NCBI GenBank assembly: GCA_016719105.1
Contig: JADKAQ010000009.1
Location: forward strand, 6,667-70,666
DNA: 64,000 nt
Reading direction: 5' to 3'
DNA from: Gemmatimonadota bacterium
Lineage (GTDB): Bacteria > Gemmatimonadota > Gemmatimonadetes > Gemmatimonadales > Gemmatimonadaceae
Made by a program: the position numbers and the translations under genes. Positions 1 through 7,499 of the stretch are shown here, piece by piece. Positions within the stretch are counted from its first letter, which is position 1; every line of letters starts with the position of its first letter. The notes under the pieces were generated by a model. It saw only the letters and a program-made list of their open reading frames with translations. It was not told the DNA's origin and made no database searches.

Positions 1-1403
1 CGCAGCGACACCGAGCGTTTCGTGACGGCGCTGGTGAACGTGGTCTTCACCACCATCGTCGGCGTCGTCTTCGTGATGGTGTACGCCTTCAAGGTGCACT
101 GGAGCATCGCCCCGGCCTTCCTCATCACCGTCCCCCTGCTCGGCACGCTCAGCTCCATCCTCTCCAAGCGCATCAAGACCATCCAGAAGGTGATCGTCGC
201 CGAGACGACGGCGCTGGCCGGCGCACGACCGAGTCGTTGCGCAACATCGAGTTGGTCAAGAGCCTCGGGCTCACCGAGCAGGAGGTGTCACGCCTCAACG
301 GCGTCACGCAGAAGATCCTCAAGCTCGAGCTCAAGAAGGTGCGCTACCTGCGGTCGCTGAGCTTCATCCAGGGGACGTCGGTGAACTTCCTGCGCACCTG
401 CATCCTCTTCCTCATGCTCTACCTGATCTTCGATCGCCAGATCACGGTGGGGCAGTTCTTCTCGCTGCTGATCTATTCGTTCTTCATCTTCGGGCCGCTG
501 CAGGAGCTGGGGAACGTGATCAACATCTACCGCGAGACCGAGGCCTCGATGGCCAACTTCTCGGCGGTGATGGCCATGCCGCTCGACCCCAAGCCGGCCA
601 ACCCGGTGGAGATCGACCCGCTGCACGAACTCCGCTTCGAGCACGTCGCCTTCATGCACCAGTCGGCCACGACGCCGGCGCTGCAGGACATCGCCTTCAG
701 CGTGAAGCGCGGCGAGACGATCGCCTTCGTGGGACCGTCGGGGTCCGGCAAGACGACGCTGGTCAAGCTCCTCGTCGGTCTCTATGCCCCGCGCGAGGGG
801 CACATCCTCTACAACGGGCACGACTCCACGCGCATCGACCTCGATCGTTTTCGCGAGCGCATGGGGTTGGTCACGCAGGACACGCAGCTCTTCTCCGGCA
901 CGATCCGCGAGAACCTCCTCTTCGTGCGGCCGCAGGCGACCGACGAGGAATGCCTCGACGTGCTGCGCCGAGCCGCGGCGCAGAACCTCCTGGCGCGCGC
1001 CGACAAGGGGCTGGATACGCTGATTGGCGAGGGCGGGGTGAAGGTCTCCGGCGGCGAGAAGCAGCGTCTCTCCATCGCCCGCGCCCTCCTGCGCCACCCG
1101 CACCTCCTCGTCTTCGACGAAGCCACCTCGGCGCTCGACTCACTCACCGAGGAGGAGATCTCCCAGACCGTGCGCGAGGTGTCGGAGCGCGAGGACGCCG
1201 TCACGATCCTCATCGCCCACCGCCTGTCGACCGTGATGCACGCCGACCGCATCTACGTGCTCGAGCGCGGTCGCATCGTGGAGCAGGGGAAGCACGAGGC
1301 GTTGGTGGCCGAGCGTGGGCTGTACTACGCGATGTGGCGCCAGCAGGTCGGGGAGTTGCGCGCGGTGGGTGAGGTCAAGGTGCCCGTGGGGGCGGGGCGG
1401 TAA
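1..1403 (+). CDS. ABC exporter, fused membrane and ATP-binding domains (5' end outside window, one-base frameshift)
   Basis: This is a type-1 (MsbA/LmrA-like) ABC exporter half-molecule that would pump a substrate, often lipid, peptide or drug, across the inner membrane. The window opens inside the membrane domain. The ATPase domain is complete: Walker A GPSGSGKTT near base 733, signature VSGGE near 1048, Walker B LLVFDEATSALD near 1108, and the H-loop AHRLST. The reading frame changes at about base 224. There GGCGC-ACG is read where GGCGCC-ACG would continue the helix with ATTESLRNIE, so one C is missing. Upstream and downstream parts are equally well conserved, which favours a sequence error over decay. 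Its 3' end overlaps the convergent Spy-like gene by 29 bases. The substrate cannot be told from sequence. Confidence 0.85.
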   Translation, partial: QRHRAFRDGAGERGLHHHRRRRLRDGVRLQGALEHRPGLPHHRPPARHAQLHPLQAHQDHPEGDRRRDDGAGRRTTESLRNIELVKSLGLTEQEVSRLNGVTQKILKLELKKVRYLRSLSFIQGTSVNFLRTCILFLMLYLIFDRQITVGQFFSLLIYSFFIFGPLQELGNVINIYRETEASMANFSAVMAMPLDPKPANPVEIDPLHELRFEHVAFMHQSATTPALQDIAFSVKRGETIAFVGPSGSGKTTLVKLLVGLYAPREGHILYNGHDSTRIDLDRFRERMGLVTQDTQLFSGTIRENLLFVRPQATDEECLDVLRRAAAQNLLARADKGLDTLIGEGGVKVSGGEKQRLSIARALLRHPHLLVFDEATSALDSLTEEEISQTVREVSEREDAVTILIAHRLSTVMHADRIYVLERGRIVEQGKHEALVAERGLYYAMWRQQVGELRAVGEVKVPVGAGR

Positions 1404-1914
1404 GGGGCGCGTTAGGTGGGGCGGTCGGTGGGGCGTCGAGCCCAGACAGCGCCGCCAGCCCCCCGCCGCCATCCGCATCGTCTTCCTTGGCCCCGCCATC
1501 ACGAAGGGCGCGCAGCTTGGCCTGTTGATCGGCGGTCAGCAGGTTCTTCACGCGGATCACGAAGATCGCCTGCCGCTTCTTGACCTCGTTCTCGATCTTG
1601 AGCACCTGGTCGATGCGTGCCAGCGCGCGGGCCTCGTCGACGCGCGTGCTCTCCACGAGTCCTTGCAGCTCGAGGGCCGGCTCCGCCATGTCGACCTGCA
1701 GCGGGACGAGCGCCACCTGCGTCGACTTGAGCTCGTCGAGGATCGCCTTGCGCTGCTGCGCCGTGAGGCCGATGGCGCTGGCGTGCTTGAGGACGAGCTG
1801 CGGGTCGAAGAAGGCCTTGGCGAAGACTTCATCGGCCTTGGCCTGGGCGCGGGCGACGGGAGCCGCCAGGAGCAACGCCGGCAGCAAGGCCAGCGCATAG
1901 GTGTGTCGGGACAT
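1375..1914 (-). CDS. Periplasmic Spy/CpxP-like (LTXXQ) protein
   Basis: This is a 179-residue secreted protein with a signal peptide (MSRHTYALALLPALLLAAPV, cleaved after ARA). Two LTxxQ-type motifs, LTAQQ and LTADQQ, sit in a helical region of about residues 40-140, as in the Spy/CpxP/CnrX family of periplasmic chaperones and metal sensors. The last 30 residues are Pro/Ala-rich and disordered-looking. It starts one base after the anti-sigma stop codon, so it is the third gene of a sigma, anti-sigma, Spy-like operon. That arrangement recalls CnrH-CnrY-CnrX, where the Spy-fold protein is the periplasmic sensor. A sensor role here is inference; general chaperone activity is the alternative. Confidence 0.7.
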   Translation of the reverse strand: MSRHTYALALLPALLLAAPVARAQAKADEVFAKAFFDPQLVLKHASAIGLTAQQRKAILDELKSTQVALVPLQVDMAEPALELQGLVESTRVDEARALARIDQVLKIENEVKKRQAIFVIRVKNLLTADQQAKLRALRDGGAKEDDADGGGGLAALSGLDAPPTAPPNAPLTAPPPRAP

Positions 1915-1915
1915 C

Positions 1916-2377
1916 TCAGTTCCTCCGGCGTGAGTCGTGCATCGGCCTGGTCAGCGGCTCGCCGGCAGGGGCCAGCGGGTACCAGTCGACCGAACCGATC
2001 GAGGGGATCGTCGGGATCTCGTCGGCGCTCACCGTGGTGGCGACGTCGAGGAAGTAGTCGGTGGGGACGCGCATCGTCCCCGCGACCAGTGCATACTGCG
2101 GTGCCGCATCGGCCACCTGCGGGCCCTGCGTCGTCTCCGGCACCAACGCAACCGGCGACACGGCGGGTCGCCGCCACATGGCAAGCGCGATCGCCACCAC
2201 CGCCACCGCGGCCACCGCGCCTAACGCCATCGCCGGCTGCCGCCAGCGACGCGCCGACCGGGGCGCGCGCCCGGTCACCACGCGCGCAAAGGGCGGGATC
2301 GCCCTCCGCTCCTCCCGGGCACGGAGCGCGGCAAAGCGCTCGCGCAATTCCCGGTCGTCCTGCTCCGTCTCGCTCAT
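1916..2377 (-). CDS. Probable membrane anti-sigma factor
   Basis: This 153-residue protein has a charged cytoplasmic N-terminus (about residues 1-48), one transmembrane helix (about 50-67, AMALGAVAAVAVVAIALAMW) and a short periplasmic tail. No CHCC zinc motif is present. The function rests on position: its ATG overlaps the stop codon of the sigma gene (ATGA at 2374-2377), the classic coupling of an ECF sigma factor with its anti-sigma partner. I see no clear family motif beyond the topology. The Spy-like gene follows after one base. Confidence 0.6.
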   Translation of the reverse strand: MSETEQDDRELRERFAALRAREERRAIPPFARVVTGRAPRSARRWRQPAMALGAVAAVAVVAIALAMWRRPAVSPVALVPETTQGPQVADAAPQYALVAGTMRVPTDYFLDVATTVSADEIPTIPSIGSVDWYPLAPAGEPLTRPMHDSRRRN

Positions 2378-2886
2378 GACAACTCCTCGTCCAGCAACAG
2401 GTGGCGCAGCCGCGCCTTCCCTCGTTCGTAGTGCGTGCGAGCCGTCCCCACCGGTAACCCCAGCACCTCGGCCGACTCCTGGATCGTCAGCCCCTGATAG
2501 AACACCAGGTGCAACACCTCCTGCTGCCGAGGCGACAACCGCGGAAGCGCCGCCTGCAACCCGGCCACCCGGTCATCGGCGTCGGCCTCCACCTCGTCCT
2601 CCCCCTTGCCGTCCACCGAGGCGTCCTGCCACCACCGCTCCAGCCGCGCCACGCGCAACCAACGCCAGCGCGCCTGCTCCTGCGCCGTGCGCCGCACCAC
2701 GCCGAAGAACCACGTCGTGAACGACGACCGCCCCTCGAACCGCGCCTTCCCGTCCAGCACCTTGCAGTACGCGGTGTGCAGCACGTCCTCGGCCTCCCCC
2801 TGATCGCCCTGGCAGCACCGCACCGCCCAGGCAAAGGCCTGCCGGTGCGACTGGGCCAGCGCGTCTCGCAGATCGATCGAAGTCAG
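2374..2886 (-). CDS. ECF-type RNA polymerase sigma factor (start codon uncertain)
   Basis: The product is a sigma-70 family extracytoplasmic-function regulator. Region 2 runs from about SHRQAFAWAVRCCQGDQGEAEDVLH to FEGRSSFTTWFFGVVRR. Region 4 is seen in LSPRQQEVLHLVFYQGLTI and the helix-turn-helix VLGLPVGTARTHYERGKARLR. No ATG, GTG or TTG lies near the start of the conserved part. The coordinates use a CTG at 2886 (171 codons including stop). An ATG at about 2949 is in another frame and would need one indel, and the in-frame ATG far upstream reads through a 13-bp repeat array. The start is therefore unresolved. It heads the sigma, anti-sigma, Spy-like operon and diverges from the SIR2 cassette. 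Confidence 0.75.
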   Translation of the reverse strand: MTSIDLRDALAQSHRQAFAWAVRCCQGDQGEAEDVLHTAYCKVLDGKARFEGRSSFTTWFFGVVRRTAQEQARWRWLRVARLERWWQDASVDGKGEDEVEADADDRVAGLQAALPRLSPRQQEVLHLVFYQGLTIQESAEVLGLPVGTARTHYERGKARLRHLLLDEELS

Positions 2887-3242
2887 GGGAGCGCTCCGCG
2901 CAGGTGACGAACGAGGGTTCGATAGTGGGTGGATCGGCGGCGCCGTCCATAGGACAGCGCTGCAGGACAGCGCTGCAGGACAGCGCTGCAGGACAGCGCT
3001 GCAGGACAGCGCTGCAGCTGCCGAACGAGAGGTCCGCGCCGGACGGGACGCAAGGCGCGCGTCGTGCGCCGGCCACCGCCGGCGACCGAGGGGCGGGACC
3101 ACCCAAGGGGAACGGCCGTGCCCGGCATGGCCTCGTCCTTCTCCCGGCCCTCCCCAGCGCCCCCCGCCGTGGCCCACACGCCACGGTGTTGCTCCCCCCC
3201 GACCCAGCCCCCAAGTTGGCGCCACCTCTCGCCCCGGCGTGC
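2887..3242. other. Divergent intergenic region with repeat array
   Basis: This 356-base gap separates the sigma gene (minus) from the SIR2-like gene (plus). It holds the five-copy 13-bp array at 2951-3015 and C-rich, low-complexity sequence. Open frames cross it on both strands, but their translations are repetitive or Pro/Arg-rich and look non-coding. Any promoters for both operons should lie here; I see no clear -35/-10 pair. Confidence 0.5.
2951..3015. repeat. Five perfect tandem copies of a 13-bp unit
   Basis: The unit AGGACAGCGCTGC occurs five times without a mismatch. Each copy carries the 8-bp palindrome CAGCGCTG, and each junction makes CTGCAG, so the array is nearly self-complementary on both strands. 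The unit is not a multiple of three, so a change in copy number would shift any frame reading through it. Confidence 0.9.
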
Positions 3243-4055
3243 ATGAGTCACTCCCCCGACGACCTCGACCTCCTGCGCGAACTGCGCAACGACGGCAAGC
3301 TCATCCCCTTCGTCGGCTCCGGACTCTCGCGCCCGCTCGGCCTCCCCAGCTGGTCCGAACTCATCGACCTCGTCGCCGAGCAGCTCGAGTACGACCCCGC
3401 CGTCTTCAAGGTCAACGGCAACGAGTTGCAGCTGGCCGAGTACTACGTGGCCGCCAAGGGGAGCATCGGCCCCCTGCGCAGCGTCATGGACAAGGCGTTC
3501 AATCCTCGCGACGAGGACATCGCCAGGTCGCGCGCCCACATCGCGCTGGTCGACATGCACCTCCCGCTCATCTACACGACCAACTACGACGAGATCATCG
3601 AGCGCGCCTTCGAGCTCCGGGGACAGCCCTGCCACGCCATTGCCAACATCGACGACATCGTGCGCGCCCCGCGCAACGTGACCCAGGTCGTCAAGTTCCA
3701 CGGCACCTTCAGCGACGACGCCTCGCTCGTCCTCACCGAGTCGTCCTACTTCGAACGGTTGGAGTTCGAGTCGCCGCTCGACATCAAGCTGCGCGCCGAC
3801 ACCCTCGGCCACTCGCTCCTCTTCGTCGGCTACTCGCTCAACGACGTCAACATCCGTTACCTGCTGTACAAGCTCCACAAGCTGCGCCAGGCGGTGAAGC
3901 GCACCGGGCGCATCATGCCCTCGGCCTTCCTCACCACCTTCGGCACCGGCGAGATCCAGCGCACCCTGCTCGCGCAGTGGGGCGTCTCCATCATCGAGCT
4001 GGACCCGGTCGACAAGTCGCGCAGCGTCGACGAGTTCCTGGAGGCCCTCGTATGA
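3243..4055 (+). CDS. SIR2-like (SIR2_2) domain protein, probable NADase/deacylase-fold effector
   Basis: This 270-residue, single-domain SIR2-family protein has its NAD-binding motifs present: FVGSGLSRPLGLPSW at residues 23-37, TTNYD at about 112-116 (with the catalytic-type Asn), KFHG near 152 (catalytic-type His) and FVGYSLNDVNIR near 200. Proteins of this SIR2_2 group serve as NAD-depleting effectors in several phage-defence systems (ThsA, DSR, SIR2-HerA). Whether this one is an NADase is inference. There is no transmembrane segment or fused sensor. The ATG at 3243 directly precedes the conserved region; longer frames upstream read through the repeat array. Its stop codon overlaps the start of the Ham1-like gene (ATGA), so the two should be made together. 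Confidence 0.85.
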   Translation: MSHSPDDLDLLRELRNDGKLIPFVGSGLSRPLGLPSWSELIDLVAEQLEYDPAVFKVNGNELQLAEYYVAAKGSIGPLRSVMDKAFNPRDEDIARSRAHIALVDMHLPLIYTTNYDEIIERAFELRGQPCHAIANIDDIVRAPRNVTQVVKFHGTFSDDASLVLTESSYFERLEFESPLDIKLRADTLGHSLLFVGYSLNDVNIRYLLYKLHKLRQAVKRTGRIMPSAFLTTFGTGEIQRTLLAQWGVSIIELDPVDKSRSVDEFLEALV

Positions 4056-4648
4056 AGCTCTACTTCGTGACCTCGAGCGAGAACAAGATCGACGAGGTGG
4101 CGGCCTACTTCGCCGGCAAGGGCGAGGCCGACAATGCACGCCTCACCTTCTGCCCCGTGCGCCACGACGTGCAGGAGATCATGCACCCCGAACTGGAGGC
4201 GGTCGTCCGCTCCAAGGCGCTCGAGGCCTACAAGTACCTCCGCCAGCCGTGCGTCGTCGAGCATGGGGGGCTCTTCTTCGAGGGGCTGCGCGAGCTCCCC
4301 GGGCCGTTAGGCAAGATCATCTGGAACGCGGTCGGCGAACGCATGTGCGCCTTCCTGCGCGAGGGCGACTCGCGGCAAGCCGTCGCCCGCGCCATCCTCG
4401 GCTACTGCGACGGCAAGCAGATCACCCTCTATCGCGGCGAGACCAGGGGCGAAGTGGCCCGCGTGGCGCGCGGCGACTACAACCGCCACAACTGGGACCC
4501 GATCTTCATCCCCGAAGGGAGCGACATGACCTACGGCGAGATGGGGGCCGAAGGAAAGCAGCTGACGTCGCCCATGCTGCGCGCCTGGGAGTCGTTCCTC
4601 ACCACCGAGTTCCCCACCGGCGCCACCGCCACCTGGAAACGCGCATGA
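4052..4648 (+). CDS. Divergent Ham1/RdgB-family nucleoside triphosphate pyrophosphatase
   Basis: The 198-residue product fits the Ham1/ITPase family, which hydrolyses inosine, xanthosine or other non-standard NTPs to NMP and pyrophosphate. The N-terminal strand-loop VTSSENKIDEV (residues 6-16) matches the phosphate-binding T/SxNxxKxxE motif. KALEAYKYL, VVEHGGLFFEGLRELPGPLGK (68-88) and WDPIFIPEG (148-156) match later conserved blocks. Two active-site positions differ: the usual E-D-S-G-L reads EHGGL, losing the Asp, and the usual S-H-R reads SPM (residues 173-175). Catalysis may be altered or replaced by a binding role. It is coupled by ATGA overlaps to the SIR2 gene before it and the DUF4440-like gene after it. 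Confidence 0.8.
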   Translation: MKLYFVTSSENKIDEVAAYFAGKGEADNARLTFCPVRHDVQEIMHPELEAVVRSKALEAYKYLRQPCVVEHGGLFFEGLRELPGPLGKIIWNAVGERMCAFLREGDSRQAVARAILGYCDGKQITLYRGETRGEVARVARGDYNRHNWDPIFIPEGSDMTYGEMGAEGKQLTSPMLRAWESFLTTEFPTGATATWKRA

Positions 4649-5168
4649 CCGCCATCCGCCGCACCGCCCTGCTCGCCTGCGTCATCACGTTAGGCATCGC
4701 CGGCGCACGCCCGGCCGCCGCCCAGTCGGCCGCCGCACAGTCGTCGGCCGACAGCGCCGATGCCCGCGCGATCCGCGCCCAGCGCGAACGCTCAAACGCC
4801 GCCATCGCCCGGCACGACACCGCGGGCGTCGCCGCCATCTTCGCCCCGCACGTCGCCGTCCTGACCTCCAACTCGGTCTCCATGGTCGGGCGCGACGTCA
4901 ACGCCGAGCGCTTCGCCGACCAGTTCCGCACCCGCCCCGACGTGGTCTACCGCCGCACCCCGAGCGAGGTGAAGGTCTTCGCCCGTGGCGCATGGCCAGC
5001 GAACAGGGACGCTGGGCCGGCTCCTGGACCGACGTCGACGGCAAGGTGTCGGTGGGCGGCCTCTACTTCGCCAAGTGGCGACAGATCGCCGGAACCTGGC
5101 TGGTCGAAAGCGAGACCTTCGTCCCCGAGTACTGCGAGGGTGGGAAGTACTGCCGAACGATCCCGTAG
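4645..5168 (+). CDS. Secreted DUF4440/SnoaL-like (NTF2-fold) protein, one-base frameshift
   Basis: The ATG at 4645 overlaps the Ham1 stop codon. A signal peptide (LLACVITLGIAGARPAAAQ) leads a small NTF2-like domain. Its helix RAQRERSNAAIARHDTAGV and strand block AAIFAPHVAVLTSNSVSMVG are typical of DUF4440/SnoaL-type proteins. The frame breaks at about 4991: GGCGC-ATG is read where GGCGCC-ATG would continue to MASEQGRWAGSW, and the restored frame ends properly at 5168 with YCRTIP. Total length is then about 174 residues. The conserved second half argues for a sequence error. A hairpin terminator follows at 5263. A secreted partner is odd for a defence cassette, so this gene may simply be co-transcribed. 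Confidence 0.65.
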
Positions 5169-5262
5169 GGGGGAGCCCCTGTGGCACCCGAGCGGCACCC
5201 GCGCCCAGCCCCCCGCCCGTTCGGCCAGCCCTCCCCTCCTCCCGAGGCCAGCAAAAGCACGC

Positions 5263-5289
5263 AATCCCGCCCTCACAGGCGGGATTTTG
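5263..5289 (+). terminator. Rho-independent terminator of the SIR2-Ham1 operon
   Basis: A perfect 9-bp stem, AATCCCGCC / GGCGGGATT, encloses a 6-base loop and is followed by TTTT. It lies 95 bases after the DUF4440-like stop codon and before ndh. Confidence 0.75.
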
Positions 5290-5365
5290 CGTTGGCACGG
5301 CACTCGCCCCCTGTGCCAGGCGTTCGTAGGTCAGTTGACCTAAATCTCCCTCGGTTCTCGCAGGT

Positions 5366-6802
5366 ATGTTGAAGCACATAGAACGTCAGGCCCGGCGTGC
5401 CCTCGCGCTCCCGACCGCGCCGCAGAGCGCGCGGCCCAGCGCGACCGCCGAGCACCCCATGCAAACTCCCGCGACCTCCGCACCCGATACGGAGCCCAGC
5501 GTGCAGAAGCCCAGAGTCGTCATCATCGGCGGTGGATTCGCCGGCATCGCCGCCGCCCGCGCCCTCAAGGGGAACGAGGTGGACGTGGTCGTCATCGACC
5601 GCACGAACCACCACCTCTTCCAGCCCCTGCTCTACCAGGTGGCCACCGCCACGTTGGCCCCGTCCGACATCGCCGTCCCCATCCGCTGGATCCTGCGCAA
5701 GTACGACAACGTGCGCGTCCTGATGGGTGAGGTGACCGGGATCGACATCGAGGCACGTCGCGTGACGCTCGACCACGGAACGCGCGCCGAATCGTACGAC
5801 TACCTGGTCGTCGCTGCCGGCGCGCGCCACGCCTATTTCGGCCACGACGAGTGGGAGGCCAAGGCCCCCGGGCTCAAGTCGCTCGACGACGCCCTGGAGA
5901 TTCGCCACCGCTTCCTGCAGGCCTTCGAGCAGGCCGAGAAGTGCGAGGACCCCGCCGAGCGTGAGGCGCTGCAGACGATCGTCATCATCGGCGGTGGCCC
6001 CACCGGGGTCGAACTCGCCGGGCTCATGGCGACGATCGCCCGCGACGTCATGCACGACGACTTCCGGTGCATCGACACGCGGCAGACGCGCGTGATCCTG
6101 CTCGAAGGGGGGAGCCGCATCCTCCCCGCCTTCCCCGAGAATCTCTCGGCCGAGGCGTTGCACGACGTGGCCGAGCTGGGGGTCGACATCCGCCTCAACT
6201 CGATCGTGACCCGCATCGAGGACGGCGCGGTGTATGTGGGCGAGGAGCGCATCGCGACGCGCTCCGTCTTCTGGGCCGCCGGCAACGCCGCCTCGCCGTT
6301 AGGCAGGCTGCTCGGGGCCCCGCTCGACAAGGTGGGGCGCGTCGAGGTCGAACCCGACCTCTCCATCCCGGGCCACCCCGAGGTCTTCGTCACCGGCGAC
6401 CTCGCCGCCTTCACGCGCCCCGACGGCCGCCTCGTCCCGGGCGTTGCACCTGCGGCCAACCAGATGGGGGGCTTCGCGGCGAAGAACATCCTCCGTTCCG
6501 TGCGCCACCAGGCGCGGGCGCCGTTCCGCTACTTCAACAAGGGCGACCTGGCCACCATCGGCCGCCACCGCGCGGTCGCCGACTTCGGCGCCATCGACTT
6601 CACCGGCGTCCCGGCGTGGCTGCTCTGGCTCTTCGTCCACATCATGTACCTCGTCGGCTTCCGCAACCGCGTGACGGTGCTGATCCAGTGGGCGTGGGCG
6701 TACTTCGCCTACCAGCGCGGCTCGCGCCTCATCACCGGCGGTGCCTTCCGCGGCAGGCGCGGGGCAGGGGGGGAGAAGGAGCGGTCGGTGAAGGCCGCGT
6801 AG
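5366..6802 (+). CDS. ndh: Type II NADH dehydrogenase (NADH:quinone oxidoreductase)
   Basis: This 478-residue flavoprotein passes electrons from NADH to quinone without pumping protons. The FAD-binding GxGxxG lies in VVIIGGGFAGIAAARAL (residues 51-67), followed by the family signature HHLFQPLLYQVATATL (82-97). A second Rossmann motif for NADH is IVIIGGGPTGVELAG (205-219). VFVTGDLAAF and GVAPAANQMGGFAAKNI form the FAD-contact block and quinone-side region. The C-terminal WLLWLFVHIMYLVGF and nearby helices anchor it to the membrane. The ATG at 5366 gives a 50-residue leader; a second ATG at 5459 is as likely. It stands alone after a terminator. Confidence 0.93.
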   Translation: MLKHIERQARRALALPTAPQSARPSATAEHPMQTPATSAPDTEPSVQKPRVVIIGGGFAGIAAARALKGNEVDVVVIDRTNHHLFQPLLYQVATATLAPSDIAVPIRWILRKYDNVRVLMGEVTGIDIEARRVTLDHGTRAESYDYLVVAAGARHAYFGHDEWEAKAPGLKSLDDALEIRHRFLQAFEQAEKCEDPAEREALQTIVIIGGGPTGVELAGLMATIARDVMHDDFRCIDTRQTRVILLEGGSRILPAFPENLSAEALHDVAELGVDIRLNSIVTRIEDGAVYVGEERIATRSVFWAAGNAASPLGRLLGAPLDKVGRVEVEPDLSIPGHPEVFVTGDLAAFTRPDGRLVPGVAPAANQMGGFAAKNILRSVRHQARAPFRYFNKGDLATIGRHRAVADFGAIDFTGVPAWLLWLFVHIMYLVGFRNRVTVLIQWAWAYFAYQRGSRLITGGAFRGRRGAGGEKERSVKAA

Positions 6803-6863
6803 CGGGCGGAGTCCTGGTGTAACTTGATCGCTCGTCGCTCCACCTCGATCCTGCGCCCTGCCC

Positions 6864-7343
6864 ATGGCCAAGCTCTCGCCCTACCGCGCCCTCTCCCCCG
6901 AGAAGCGCCTCGCACTCGTCACCCACAAGATCGCCTCGAGTCGTGAGGCACGGGCGCTGTATGTCCAGCGCCTGATCGCGCGCAAGGCCGGGGGCTTCCG
7001 CGCCGTCACGATCCAGTCGTGGCCCGTGGAGCAGTTGGCGCGCGAAGTCGTGCGCTCGCGCGCCGAGTCGGGCGAGGACGAGCTCGACCTGTTGCACCTG
7101 CTGTACGTGCAGCTCGAGCCGGCCATCCAGATCACCTTCCTCGATGCCGCCGGCGTCGCGCACGAGAACGGGAACATCGCCGACGAACTCGAGGTGCCGT
7201 ACAGCGACGCCGCAGGGGTCGAACGCGGCGTGGCCGCGGTGCGCGCGACGCACGGCGACGACGGGCTCCACTACCTGCGCACCCTGGCGCGTTACAGCCG
7301 CCCGGCCTGGCCGGGGATCGAGACGCTGGTCGACGAGGGGTAG
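6864..7343 (+). CDS. Hypothetical protein, 159 residues
   Basis: I do not recognise this protein. It is soluble, highly charged and mostly helical in the first 60 residues, with an acidic middle (SGEDELDLLHLLYVQLEPAIQ) and no signal peptide or membrane segment. Codon use matches its neighbours, and the start MAKLSPYRALSPEKR is well placed, which supports a real gene. It follows ndh by 61 bases in the same direction and is followed by a repeat and a strong hairpin. Confidence 0.7.
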   Translation: MAKLSPYRALSPEKRLALVTHKIASSREARALYVQRLIARKAGGFRAVTIQSWPVEQLAREVVRSRAESGEDELDLLHLLYVQLEPAIQITFLDAAGVAHENGNIADELEVPYSDAAGVERGVAAVRATHGDDGLHYLRTLARYSRPAWPGIETLVDEG

Positions 7344-7356
7344 TCGGGAGGCGGGG

Positions 7357-7377
7357 GACGGGAGACGGGAGACGGGA
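7357..7377 (+). repeat. Three tandem GACGGGA units
   Basis: Three perfect 7-bp copies lie right after the 159-residue hypothetical gene. The same unit occurs four times, on the other strand, at 20686-20713 at the start of an ABC ATPase gene. Confidence 0.85.
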
Positions 7378-7379
7378 GT

Positions 7380-7409
7380 GCATCGCGGCGCCGATTGGCG
7401 CCGCGATGC
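7380..7409. repeat. Perfect 13-bp inverted repeat (strong hairpin)
   Basis: GCATCGCGGCGCC and GGCGCCGCGATGC are separated by the 4-base loop GATT. There is no T-tract on either side, so it is at best a U-less terminator between the hypothetical gene and the CehA-type gene; a regulatory or repeat-element role is equally possible. Confidence 0.8.
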
Positions 7410-7499
7410 GTTACGGAGGGTGTTTGCGGTGGTTTCCTCCGTGCTGCACTTTGGCCGGCAGCGTTCCTTCCAGCATCTCTCCGACTCGCCGCCGTCTCC

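Noticed and set aside
2951..3015. The 13-bp repeats as a CRISPR array
   Set aside because: Units are 13 bp and directly abutting with no spacers, and no cas gene is nearby.
2883..4139. Long minus-strand frame opposite the SIR2 gene
   Set aside because: Its translation is Val/Glu/Arg-rich, has no motif, and lies antisense to a well-supported gene; it is a codon-bias shadow.
224..4992. GGCGCC sites as a systematic error or programmed-frameshift motif
   Set aside because: Two frameshifts occur in this context, but intact GGCGCCA occurs elsewhere (for example near 3217, 4618 and 6588), so the context alone does not cause the break.
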